64,000 nucleotides of DNA, from assembly GCA_964473465.1 (NCBI GenBank), contig CAYYPE010000011.1:43382-107381 (forward strand), read 5' to 3'. A model generated the notes under the pieces. It worked only from the letters and a program-made list of their open reading frames with translations, did no database searches and had not been told where the DNA came from. Positions 34,931 to 43,841 of this stretch are shown piece after piece. Positions within the stretch are counted from its first letter, which is position 1; every line of letters begins with the position of its first letter. A program made the position numbers and the translations under genes. The stretch is from CALHRB01 sp964473465 (GTDB taxonomy: Bacteria > Bacteroidota > Ignavibacteria > Kapaibacteriales > UBA2268).

Positions 34931-36130
34931 TTATCTTCTGTCATTTCGTTTTCTTGGCACATTCAACTCAACTGTTCGTTTTAGTTCTTTCCCATCTCTA
35001 AGGATAAGAAATTCAACGGTATCGCCAAACATTAAATCATTTACAATGATATTATAATCATCAAATTTTGTAATTTTCTGTCCATTTGCTTCTAATATAA
35101 CATCACCGGGTTCAATTTTTGCAAGGTCAGCAGGACCATTTCTTTCGATAGCAGTAACTACAACCCCTTCGGAAATATAAAGATTCAAGTATCTTGCCAA
35201 CTGTTCGTCAAGTTCACGAACCTCCATACCAATGTTGAAGTTTCGGTTTATTTCTTTGTTAGCAATGATTTTATCAACAATTTTTTTTACCCTGTTTATT
35301 GGAATAGCCCAACCAATGCCAATGCTTCCAGCGCCTCTGCCGGACTGTGCAGTAGAAAATATAATAGTGTTTATACCAATCACTTCGCCCAAGGAATTTA
35401 CTAATGGACCGCCGGAATTGCCCGAGCTAATTGCTGCATCTGTTTGTATCATCCCTTTATATACTCTGCCGTCCTGCGTAAAATTGACACCAATATTTGA
35501 TACTACACCAACAGTAACAGTAGGTTTTGCATTCAGGTCAAAAAGTCCAAAAGGATTACCGAATGCAATGACCCATTCACCGATTATTATATCATCTGAG
35601 TTGCTTAAAGTCAGGTATGGGAGGTTCTTTGCGTCAATTTTTAATAAAGCAACATCGGTTGTTCTGTCGGCTCCTATTATCTCAGCATCATATTTTTTCC
35701 CATCAGTTGTAGTTACAACGATTTTTGAAGCATTGCCTGCAACGTGGTGATTTGTTAGAATATATCCATCAGGTGAAATAATAAAGCCTGAACCTAAACC
35801 TTGAACTTCATATTGTTTTATTCTTCTTTGCCTTCTTTCACCAAAGAATTGTCGGAAAATTGGGTCATCGTAAAAAATATCGAATGGATCACGATATTCA
35901 ACTGTTCTGACTTCTGTTACGTTAATACCTACTATTGAGGGACTTGCTGTTTTGACTGCGGTTGTTATTGCGTTTTCTCTTGATGCATTAATATTCTGAT
36001 TGGTTTGAGTTGAATTATTAATTTTTACTTCATCTGAATTGACATAGACTTTTTTATTTGTCTGTGAATTGCAACTCTGAATACTCAAAAAACTAATAAT
36101 AAGCAAAGTTAATATTTTTATGAACTTCAT
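34931..36130 (-). CDS. Do-like (HtrA/Deg) serine protease with one PDZ domain
   Basis: Periplasmic or lipid-anchored protease/chaperone of 399 residues. The signal sequence ends with SIQSC, a relaxed lipobox. The trypsin-like domain (about 80-285) shows the catalytic triad: His in LTNHHVAGNA, Asp in DRTTDVALLKID and Ser in SSGNSGGPLVNS. One PDZ domain follows (about 290-395), with DLAKIEPGDVILEANGQKI. Two PDZ domains are usual in DegP/DegQ; one is DegS-like. It is followed 1 base after by the LptB start, linking protein quality control to envelope assembly. Confidence 0.93.
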   Translation of the reverse strand: MKFIKILTLLIISFLSIQSCNSQTNKKVYVNSDEVKINNSTQTNQNINASRENAITTAVKTASPSIVGINVTEVRTVEYRDPFDIFYDDPIFRQFFGERRQRRIKQYEVQGLGSGFIISPDGYILTNHHVAGNASKIVVTTTDGKKYDAEIIGADRTTDVALLKIDAKNLPYLTLSNSDDIIIGEWVIAFGNPFGLFDLNAKPTVTVGVVSNIGVNFTQDGRVYKGMIQTDAAISSGNSGGPLVNSLGEVIGINTIIFSTAQSGRGAGSIGIGWAIPINRVKKIVDKIIANKEINRNFNIGMEVRELDEQLARYLNLYISEGVVVTAIERNGPADLAKIEPGDVILEANGQKITKFDDYNIIVNDLMFGDTVEFLILRDGKELKRTVELNVPRKRNDRR

Positions 36131-36226
36131 AATTCAGCCTAAAAACAAAAAAAACTAAAAAAGTGACGAATAAGTTTAAAATGAATTTAATTAATTTAGT
36201 CAGTTCATAAAATAATAAATCATTAG

Positions 36227-38746
36227 ATGGATATAATTATTAAAGTTGTATTTCCTTTGCCAACTGACATTTACTTCAGTTACAAGATAGATAGTCAATA
36301 TTTGAATGACTATCCAATAATTGGAAGAAGAGTCCTTGCTGAGCTTGGAAGGAAAAAATTAACAGGTTATATCATTGAAATAGAAAAAACATCTCAATTA
36401 GAAAATTTAAAATATATAACAGAATTATTAGACGAAAAACCCATTTTGCCAGAGAATTTATTAAAACTTACAAGATGGATTTCAGAATATTATTTATGCT
36501 CTCTTGGGGATTCAATTAAGGCAACACTACCTCAGGGTTTTTCACCAAAAAGCTTGTTGAAGATAGAGTTAATAAAGTCTCCAGATGATTCTGAAATTGT
36601 CCATTTTTTCAAAAGAGCACCCAAAAGGGCTGAACTGCTGCAATATTTATCAAAACACAAAGCTCCTATTACTATCTCATATCTCCAGAGAGAGTTAAAG
36701 TCTAATATCGTTGCCTCTCAAATCGAAGCTCTCGAAAGAGAAGGTTTCATCAAAGTTCATTCATCAATAAACAAAGCGATTCAAACCAAAACTCAAAAAG
36801 CCTTTACAATTCACCAAGAATTAATTAAAGATGATGCCAGATTAAAATCTATTTTTGATACTCTCGATGAATTAAAAGGAAAACAAAAAGAAATTTTTTT
36901 AAAAATTTATACAAATCTTAAAAATTCTTTACGACCTACTGCTCAAAGTGATTTGATTAAAGAGAAGCTTTTCAATCAAAAAAGTATTAACTATCTGATT
37001 GATAATGGTTTTATCGAAGCAGTTGATGTTCAGATTTCAAGGATTAACAACAAAAAAGAGGAAAATCTATCCCAAACAGACGAATCTTTGTTAAAATTAA
37101 CTACAGAGCAGCAAACTGCTTTTCAAAGTATCGAAAAGGCAATTGATTCAGAGATTTTCAGGACATTTCTTCTTCATGGAGTAACAGGCAGCGGGAAGAC
37201 CCTTGTTTATATTCACACGATTAAAAAGGTATTATCCAAAAACAAGTCTGCTTTACTGCTTGTTCCCGAGATATCGTTGACTCCTCAATTGATTGACAGA
37301 TTCCAAAGAATATTTCCTGATGAATTAGCCGTTCAGCATAGTAGAATGAGCGAAGGTGAGAGATATGACAACTGGAAATCAATATCAGAAGGGAAATCAA
37401 AACTCGTTATCGGGGCAAGGTCTGCAATCTTTGCTCCACTCACCAATATTGGTGCAATCATCGTTGATGAAGAGCACGAACCAACCTATAAACAGGACAA
37501 TCCCCAACCACGGTATAATGCTCGTGATGTTGCTATTGTTCTTGCAAAACAAGAAAACGCAGTTGTCATTCTTGGCAGTGCAACCCCGTCACTTGAAAGT
37601 ATGTTTAACGCACAAACAGGGAAATACGAACTGCTGAAAATCGAAAATAGAGCGGATAAAGCTAAATTACCAGAGATTAAGATAGTTAATACTCTCTTAG
37701 AGAGAAAAAATAACCAGCTTAATGGTTCCTATTCATCAACTTTAATAGAAAAAATTATTGACAGACTCGAAAGAAAAGAGGGGGTGATTCTCTTTCTCAA
37801 TCGGCGTGGATTTGCTTCTTACCTTTTTTGCCCTGATTGTGGAAATGTTCCAATGTGTAAGTATTGTAGCGTAACTTTGACATACCATAAAGTAAAAAAC
37901 TACCTTCGCTGTCATTATTGCGGTTATTCAATCGAAGCATATAAAAACTGTCCCGTTTGCGGATATAATGGATTAATTGAAATTGGAACAGGAACACAGA
38001 AAATTGAAGAAGAATTGATAAACATTCTCGAACAAAATCATCAGACTGCAACTATAGAAAGAATAGATTTAGATAGCACTTCGAGGAAAGGCTCTCTGAG
38101 AAAAAAGCTATATGATTTTTATAAGGGTAGAATTAATATACTTATTGGCACTCAGATGCTTGCAAAAGGACTTGATTTTGATATCGTTACTCTCGTTGGT
38201 GTCGTGAACCCAGACAATCAGCTTTTTCTCCCAAACTTCAGAGCCTCAGAAAGAACTTTCCAACTCATAACGCAGGTTTCTGGTCGAGCAGGCAGAGCAA
38301 GGGAGAAGCCCGGAGAGGTTATTATTCAGACTTCATCACCGAAATCACACGCAATCGTCTGTGCTGTGGAAAGCGATTATTACAAATTTTATAATGAAGA
38401 AATTGAGAATCGGCAGTTAGCAAGCTATCCTCCATTTTCAAGATTCATTGTGATTGAATTTCTTGGTAATGACGAAAAGAAAGTTATCAATCAGGCAAAA
38501 TTATTCAGAAATCTTCTGCCCAAAACCCTTGATTTTGCAGATATTCTTGGACCTGTTTCCCCCACGATTTTCAAAATCAGAAATAATTATCGTCAGCATA
38601 TTATTATTAAGGACTTGAAGGAAAAAGACCCAACAGGACGAAAAATCAGAAATATACTAAACAATTCTATCGAAATCTACAATAAAAAATATTCTAATAA
38701 ATCTATTAAAATTATTGTTGATATTGATTCTAATAGAGACTTGTAA
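36227..38746 (+). CDS. priA: Primosomal replication helicase PriA
   Basis: 3'-5' DNA helicase that restarts stalled replication forks. 839 residues. Walker A GVTGSGKTLVY (about 314), DEAH-like box VDEEHEPTYKQ, and motif GSATPSLESM are visible. The zinc-binding module holds paired cysteines: CPDCGNVPMCKYC, CHYCGYSIEAYKNCPVCG. The C-terminal helicase half includes GTQMLAKGLDFDIVTLVG and QVSGRAGRA. N-terminal 3'BD domain about residues 5-105. It stands alone on the plus strand, divergent from the Do-like protease. Confidence 0.97.
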   Translation: MDIIIKVVFPLPTDIYFSYKIDSQYLNDYPIIGRRVLAELGRKKLTGYIIEIEKTSQLENLKYITELLDEKPILPENLLKLTRWISEYYLCSLGDSIKATLPQGFSPKSLLKIELIKSPDDSEIVHFFKRAPKRAELLQYLSKHKAPITISYLQRELKSNIVASQIEALEREGFIKVHSSINKAIQTKTQKAFTIHQELIKDDARLKSIFDTLDELKGKQKEIFLKIYTNLKNSLRPTAQSDLIKEKLFNQKSINYLIDNGFIEAVDVQISRINNKKEENLSQTDESLLKLTTEQQTAFQSIEKAIDSEIFRTFLLHGVTGSGKTLVYIHTIKKVLSKNKSALLLVPEISLTPQLIDRFQRIFPDELAVQHSRMSEGERYDNWKSISEGKSKLVIGARSAIFAPLTNIGAIIVDEEHEPTYKQDNPQPRYNARDVAIVLAKQENAVVILGSATPSLESMFNAQTGKYELLKIENRADKAKLPEIKIVNTLLERKNNQLNGSYSSTLIEKIIDRLERKEGVILFLNRRGFASYLFCPDCGNVPMCKYCSVTLTYHKVKNYLRCHYCGYSIEAYKNCPVCGYNGLIEIGTGTQKIEEELINILEQNHQTATIERIDLDSTSRKGSLRKKLYDFYKGRINILIGTQMLAKGLDFDIVTLVGVVNPDNQLFLPNFRASERTFQLITQVSGRAGRAREKPGEVIIQTSSPKSHAIVCAVESDYYKFYNEEIENRQLASYPPFSRFIVIEFLGNDEKKVINQAKLFRNLLPKTLDFADILGPVSPTIFKIRNNYRQHIIIKDLKEKDPTGRKIRNILNNSIEIYNKKYSNKSIKIIVDIDSNRDL

Positions 38747-38852
38747 ATTTATTTGATGTTAATAACTTTTATTTGATTTAAATTTGTTTTTAACAATTTT
38801 TTATTAATTTGCTTTAATAATTTAAGTTTTATATTTATATAATCAATATTAA

Positions 38853-38859
38853 AAGGAGG
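38853..38859 (+). promoter_or_regulatory. Strong Shine-Dalgarno with no canonical start codon after it
   Basis: AAGGAGG is present 5-9 bases before positions where a start should lie, but no ATG, GTG or TTG occurs in any frame between 38821 and 38880. It evidently serves the HNH gene that follows. Confidence 0.6.
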
Positions 38860-38862
38860 TTC

Positions 38863-39438
38863 GTCTTCAGTTATACTGAAAAGTTTTATTATAAAGAAGA
38901 GGAATTCGAAGATACAACTGGGTTAATACCCGGTCTAAACGGCAAGGTTCTTGTCCTTAACCAAAGTTATGAACCAGTTAGTATCTGCTCAGCAAAAAAA
39001 GCAATAATACTCCTCTACCTTACAAAAGCAGAATTGATAGCTAAACGGGATGGTAAAATAGTCAGGTCTGTAAAGGATTTTTATCCTCATCCCAGCGTAA
39101 TCAGAATCTCACGGTTTTTAAAAGTACCTTTCAAAAAAATCGAACTATCAAGAAAAAATATTCTTAAAAGAGATGGTTTTCGATGCCAGTATTGTGGCCA
39201 CAAAGCTACCGATCTCACAATTGACCATGTTATACCGAAATCAAGAGGAGGTACCGATAACTGGGAGAATCTTGTTGCAGCTTGTCATAAATGTAATAAC
39301 AGGAAAGGAAACAGAACACCCGAAGAAGCCAATATGACTTTACTTAACAAGCCAAGGAAACCTCATCATATTTTGTTTATTAAACAATATATGGGCAAAG
39401 TTGATGAGAATTGGAAGCCTTTCCTGTTTATGGAATAG
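38863..39438 (+). CDS. HNH endonuclease-like protein with unclear start codon
   Basis: Predicted nuclease of about 190 residues. The HNH core is plain: CQYCGHKATDLTIDHVIPKS, GGTDNWENL and CHKCNNRKGNR give two CxxC zinc pairs, the DH dyad and the N. Before it lies VLVLNQSYEPVSICSAKK and AIILLYLTKAEL, the conserved N-terminal strand of this family, so translation must begin upstream of the first canonical start in frame (TTG at 39034, 134 residues). The frame is open back to a stop at 38818 without ATG, GTG, TTG or CTG. GTC at 38863 is used here only as an approximate start behind AAGGAGG. Substrate unknown. Confidence 0.7.
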   Translation, partial: VFSYTEKFYYKEEEFEDTTGLIPGLNGKVLVLNQSYEPVSICSAKKAIILLYLTKAELIAKRDGKIVRSVKDFYPHPSVIRISRFLKVPFKKIELSRKNILKRDGFRCQYCGHKATDLTIDHVIPKSRGGTDNWENLVAACHKCNNRKGNRTPEEANMTLLNKPRKPHHILFIKQYMGKVDENWKPFLFME

Positions 39439-39532
39439 ATAAGATTATAAATCTTATAATTGGATGTCAACCCAAATTTTTTGGGATGCTGGTTTTTTCA
39501 CTCTTTAGTTCGATTAATTTATATTAAATATT

Positions 39533-40654
39533 TCATTTAGCGATATTTTTCTCGAAAGTTGTAAGGGCTACTGCGACAGTCTGATCCATATTATAATACT
39601 TATAATCGGCTAACCTGCCAACGAAAAATACTTTGCTCTTTTGTTTTTCAGCTTCTTTTTTATATTTGAGATATATTTCATCATTCTCTTTTCGGGGTAT
39701 GGGATAATATGGGTCATTCTTCCCGATTTGATATACCTCCGAAAATTCTTGAGCTATCACTGTCATGTTAGTATCTGTGTCCAAAAAATGCTTGAACTCG
39801 GTTATTCTGGTAAAATCATAATTATTGGGATAATTCACCTGAGCAACTTCCTGAAAAAAATCTTTCCTGAATTCCCGATAATCAAATCGGAGGCTCCTGT
39901 ATGGCAACTCCCCGTGCTTGTATTCAAAAAATTCATCAATTGGACCAGTGAAAATAATTTTTTTATAATTAATATCCAATGGTAAGCGAGCATAATCAGT
40001 ATCGAGCAGAATAGTAATGTTTTTATGACTTAAAATGTTTTTCACTAATTGAGTGTAGCCGTTTAATGGAATTCCCTGATATGTATCCTGAAAATATCTG
40101 TCATCTCGACTGATGTAAACGGGAACTCTGGATGTAACGGTGAAATCAAGTTCTTCGGGTTTCAAAGCCCATTGTTTCAAAGTGTAGCCCAAAAAAACAT
40201 TTTTATAAATATAATCAGCCAGAAAAATAATTTCAGGATTTGAATGGTTTTTCAGCTTCAGAATTGGGATTTTAATACCATAACCAAAACTTTTAATTAG
40301 AAGCTCTTCAAGTGTTTCAGAATATTTTTTTGGAAAAAGCTGATATATCGAATTTAAATTGAATGGAACAGGGACCTTCTTTCCTTCAACAACTGCCAGT
40401 ACTTTATGAAAATAGAGATGCCATTTAGTAAAGTTAGATAGATAATCCCAGACCTTTTTGATATTTGTGTGGAATATATGAGGACCGAATTTATGAATCA
40501 TTATTCCGCTATCGTGAGCATAGTCAAAGCAATGACCGGCTATGTGATTTTTTTTATCCACTACCAGTACTTTTTTGTTAAGTTGAGACGCAATTCTCTC
40601 TGCCAAAACAGAACCGGAAAGCCCAGCACCAACTATAAGATAATCAAACTTCAT
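39533..40654 (-). CDS. glf: UDP-galactopyranose mutase
   Basis: FAD enzyme converting UDP-galactopyranose to UDP-galactofuranose for cell-surface glycans. 373 residues, full length. N-terminal FAD loop DYLIVGAGLSGSVLAERIA, then AGHCFDYAHDSGIMIHKFGPHIFHT (split: AGHCFDY, KFGPHIFHT), and RVPVYISRDDRYFQDTYQG. The late GRLADYKYYNMDQTVAVAL closes the active site. The flippase gene upstream overlaps the start by 4 bases, so the two are coupled. It suggests galactofuranose-containing polysaccharide at the surface. Confidence 0.97.
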   Translation of the reverse strand: MKFDYLIVGAGLSGSVLAERIASQLNKKVLVVDKKNHIAGHCFDYAHDSGIMIHKFGPHIFHTNIKKVWDYLSNFTKWHLYFHKVLAVVEGKKVPVPFNLNSIYQLFPKKYSETLEELLIKSFGYGIKIPILKLKNHSNPEIIFLADYIYKNVFLGYTLKQWALKPEELDFTVTSRVPVYISRDDRYFQDTYQGIPLNGYTQLVKNILSHKNITILLDTDYARLPLDINYKKIIFTGPIDEFFEYKHGELPYRSLRFDYREFRKDFFQEVAQVNYPNNYDFTRITEFKHFLDTDTNMTVIAQEFSEVYQIGKNDPYYPIPRKENDEIYLKYKKEAEKQKSKVFFVGRLADYKYYNMDQTVAVALTTFEKNIAK

Positions 40655-42054
40655 CTTTTCAGGTACCCCATTAATTCATTCAAGGTTATTAATTTAATTG
40701 CAAATATCAATATAAAATATACTATAAATGATAGAATTGCTGATACAAAAATATTCAATCCATAAATACAAAGAATATAACCAATTCCACAAGATAAAAT
40801 TGATAACAAAATTAATACCAGTAGTTTAAAAAACTCAAATTTTCTTACAGTCAGATAGTATGTTCTCGCAAGTCCAATAAATACTGCTGTTTCACTAAAT
40901 ATGGTACCGATTCCGGCACCTATTGCTCCATATTTTGGAATCAAGAAAATATTGGCAATGATATTCGTTATTCCACCGGCTATGATTGCATATAATACCT
41001 TACTTTCCATTTTCCATGCAATCAGCGGTGAAGAAAAGTTGATATTCAAATACATAATCAGAACTGTTATCATTACAACCCGAATTACCGGTAGCACATC
41101 AAGATATTTGTTTCCAAAGATAATGACTATACCATCGGCAAATGTGAATAGCCCAACAGCTATTATCGAACCGAACATATAACTCAACAAAGAGAATTTG
41201 CTCATTATTTTGATTCTGTCTTCTCTTTGCTCGGCTCTCGAAAAATTTGGGAAAAAAGCGTTCTGGAAAATTGAAGATGGTGCCAAAGAGAACAATGTTA
41301 TAGAAAATGCTGCACTATAGATACCTGTCTCAACATTGGACTTCATAAATCCAAGCATATTTATATTTAAATAATTATAAATGGTAATGATAAAAAAAAT
41401 AAGTCCCAGTCGCAGTGATGACCTTGTCATCTGCTTAAAATATGCCCAGTCGAAATCAAGTTTTATCGATCCGAATTCACGTATGTAATATATAATTAGC
41501 CAGATAGTATTTATTGCAAGAGAAGCAGAAGTTATAATTACAGCTATTATGGTATCATCGGGTTTATGGACAAGTAAAATCACTCCAATAAGATTTAGAA
41601 TACTGACTGCCACCTGCCGGATAGCTACAATTTCCATTCTTTCAAGACCAATATAAACCCAATTTAGCAGGAAAGCATTAGAGAAAATTTGTGTGCCTAC
41701 TATGATTAAGACAATTTTTACCAAGTCTGGTTTGTTCAAAGATAATACAATTCCAATCAAAACAACATAAGCGATGGAGGAAAGTAATAATCTGATTGTA
41801 AAAATTGTATTAACATTCTTATGGAGGGTGGATTTATCTTTTGCTATTTCTCGTGTTCCGTAAGTATCGTAACCAAGTCCTACGACAAGAATAAAATACA
41901 TAACAAATGCTTTGGCAAAATTTATGATACCAAAACCCTCTGGGCTTAGCACTCTTGCCACATAAATTGTAAAAATTACCATTAAGCCCTGCTTTGCAAT
42001 TTCTGCAACAGAGAGCGATAACATATTTTTAAGAATTAATCTGGCTCCGGACAT
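40651..42054 (-). CDS. Polysaccharide flippase (Wzx-type, MOP superfamily)
   Basis: Inner-membrane protein of 467 residues with about 12-14 helices, no signal peptide. The N-terminus LSVAEIAKQGLMVIFTIYVA with RVLSPEGFGIINFAKAF is the polysaccharide-synthesis-protein mark. Members flip undecaprenyl-linked oligosaccharide repeat units to the periplasm. It overlaps glf by 4 bases and follows the GH57 gene by 9 bases, so they form an operon for surface glycan. The glycan itself cannot be named. Confidence 0.9.
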   Translation of the reverse strand: MSGARLILKNMLSLSVAEIAKQGLMVIFTIYVARVLSPEGFGIINFAKAFVMYFILVVGLGYDTYGTREIAKDKSTLHKNVNTIFTIRLLLSSIAYVVLIGIVLSLNKPDLVKIVLIIVGTQIFSNAFLLNWVYIGLERMEIVAIRQVAVSILNLIGVILLVHKPDDTIIAVIITSASLAINTIWLIIYYIREFGSIKLDFDWAYFKQMTRSSLRLGLIFFIITIYNYLNINMLGFMKSNVETGIYSAAFSITLFSLAPSSIFQNAFFPNFSRAEQREDRIKIMSKFSLLSYMFGSIIAVGLFTFADGIVIIFGNKYLDVLPVIRVVMITVLIMYLNINFSSPLIAWKMESKVLYAIIAGGITNIIANIFLIPKYGAIGAGIGTIFSETAVFIGLARTYYLTVRKFEFFKLLVLILLSILSCGIGYILCIYGLNIFVSAILSFIVYFILIFAIKLITLNELMGYLKR

Positions 42055-42063
42055 TTCTGAAGT

Positions 42064-43809
42064 TTATCTCCACCATTCAAGTTTTAACTCAGGGAAGGGC
42101 GAATTTCTTTTTTCTGTATCTTCAAGAAAAAGGAAATCCTGATGATTAATTAATCCAGTTACGATGAATTTTTCTGCAATATCGCATAATTTATTAAAAT
42201 CTGAGTGATGATATGAAAATCTTTGCTCTGCATAATCTCTTGCGGATTGGGTTGTTATCAAAAATTGCCAGTCCGAAGCCTGAAGCAGCATCATCTCACG
42301 AAGAGCCTGAGTGAGAATCCTTCTTAGGTCTGCATCCAGTTTTGCCTTGCCTTCATATTCACTTTTCTGAATAAAATTATTAAATTTTTCCATTACAGAA
42401 TTCCATCGGTTTTCGTTGTTATAAATGACTTCCCAAGTCCACTTAGTTTCATCGTTTATCCATACATCATGGTTATTATTTTTACCCCATGAACCTTCGG
42501 GAATACCTTTTACTTCTAATGGCTTAACTCTGAATAATTCTTCTGAGGCGGTTGCCATATTTACATAGGGTGAATGAGAAAGTCCCTTGCATAATGCCCT
42601 GATAAATTCAGGACCTTCGAACCACCAATGCCCGAAAAGCTCGGTATCGAATGGAGTGCAAAGTGTGCTTGCTTTTTTCTTTTCATTTCTGAACCAATTA
42701 AGAGTATTTTCAATATGATGAATGAAATGATTGGTTTGTAAATCAATCTTTTTCTGTGTCCAATCGGGATGATAAAGGGATTTATACATCATATCAGCTT
42801 TTGTATCTGTAACCCGCCAATATCTTAACATAGAGTCGAGGTGTTTTTTATGAAAATCAAGGTAATCTGGCTCTCCCGGATATCCCATTTCTCCGCTCCA
42901 AACCTGCATTGAAATTTTATGATGACGGGAGAATGCAACGGCTGTCCCATATTCAACTTTTTCGCTTGAACTAACGTTGAAAATCATTAAAGGTGTGTTT
43001 TCGAAAAAAGCTTTCTTTAAATGCGATGATTGCGAGGAGATAGTAACAAATTTCTCTTTTGAAAAATCCAGATACATACCAATCGGATATGCCCTTTGTA
43101 TAAGGTTCTCGTCTGTTACAAAATATTCAATGTGATGTTTAGCCAAGAACTGCTCAATCCCGGGTCTTAACCTTGGATGATGAAAAGGGTGAACTGGTAT
43201 TAGCGATTTCCATTCATAGGAAGGTCTATAAGCACATTCCGGCAGCCAGATTCCTCTGGGACTTCTGCCAAAATGCTTTTTATAATTTTCTACAGCTGCT
43301 TCTATTTGAAGGTTAATACTTCTGTCGTCGCCCAATAAAGGCAGATAGCCATGAGTTGCTCCGCAAGTAAGAATTTCAACTGCACCTTTGTCCTGAAGTT
43401 CCTTGAAGGCAGTTATTATCGAGGCATTGTATTTGTTAAGAAAGTCATTTTTTCTTTGTTCATACCAATCCTGCCAGAAACGGGTAAGATAAATATGATG
43501 TTCATCCCAGCCCCAATCTGTAAAATTCTTTTCATCTTTTTGTGCGGCTAATATTTTTTGATTGCAGTAGTCAATGAAAATATATTTAAATTCAGGATGT
43601 TCGAGTTGTTCACAAAGCACTGGTGAAATATCAAGACTGACTTTTGGTGAAATCCCTTCGTTTAATAAATCATTAAATACATTTAATAATGGTATGTAGC
43701 ATTCAGCAACAGCTTCCGTAAGCCATTCTACTCCGTGAGGCCAATTTCCATGATGGAGAACCCATGGCAAATGAGTATGCAATATCAACACATAATTTCC
43801 AGCAAACAT
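42064..43809 (-). CDS. GH57 family glycoside hydrolase (1,4-alpha-glucan branching enzyme-like)
   Basis: Cytoplasmic enzyme of 581 residues, length typical of GH57 branching enzymes with the C-terminal DUF1957 domain. N-terminal LILHTHLPWVLHHGNWP gives the first His motif. The catalytic nucleophile is likely the Glu in GIWLPECAYRP (about 192) and the acid/base Asp in PFDTELFGHWWFEGP (about 388). GAVEILTCGATHGYLPLL is another family motif. It would create alpha-1,6 branches in glycogen-like glucan. It is placed inside a surface-polysaccharide block rather than with glycogen genes, so its real role may be elsewhere. Confidence 0.9.
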   Translation of the reverse strand: MFAGNYVLILHTHLPWVLHHGNWPHGVEWLTEAVAECYIPLLNVFNDLLNEGISPKVSLDISPVLCEQLEHPEFKYIFIDYCNQKILAAQKDEKNFTDWGWDEHHIYLTRFWQDWYEQRKNDFLNKYNASIITAFKELQDKGAVEILTCGATHGYLPLLGDDRSINLQIEAAVENYKKHFGRSPRGIWLPECAYRPSYEWKSLIPVHPFHHPRLRPGIEQFLAKHHIEYFVTDENLIQRAYPIGMYLDFSKEKFVTISSQSSHLKKAFFENTPLMIFNVSSSEKVEYGTAVAFSRHHKISMQVWSGEMGYPGEPDYLDFHKKHLDSMLRYWRVTDTKADMMYKSLYHPDWTQKKIDLQTNHFIHHIENTLNWFRNEKKKASTLCTPFDTELFGHWWFEGPEFIRALCKGLSHSPYVNMATASEELFRVKPLEVKGIPEGSWGKNNNHDVWINDETKWTWEVIYNNENRWNSVMEKFNNFIQKSEYEGKAKLDADLRRILTQALREMMLLQASDWQFLITTQSARDYAEQRFSYHHSDFNKLCDIAEKFIVTGLINHQDFLFLEDTEKRNSPFPELKLEWWR

Positions 43810-43841
43810 CTTTAATCCTTAATTTGTTTTTTTAATTGCTT

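Noticed and set aside
39439..39532. Two short inverted repeats (ATAAGATT/AATCTTAT and CCCAAA/TTTGGG) between the HNH gene and glf.
   Set aside because: Neither is followed directly by a proper T run on either strand and the stems are AT-rich or short, so I do not call a terminator.
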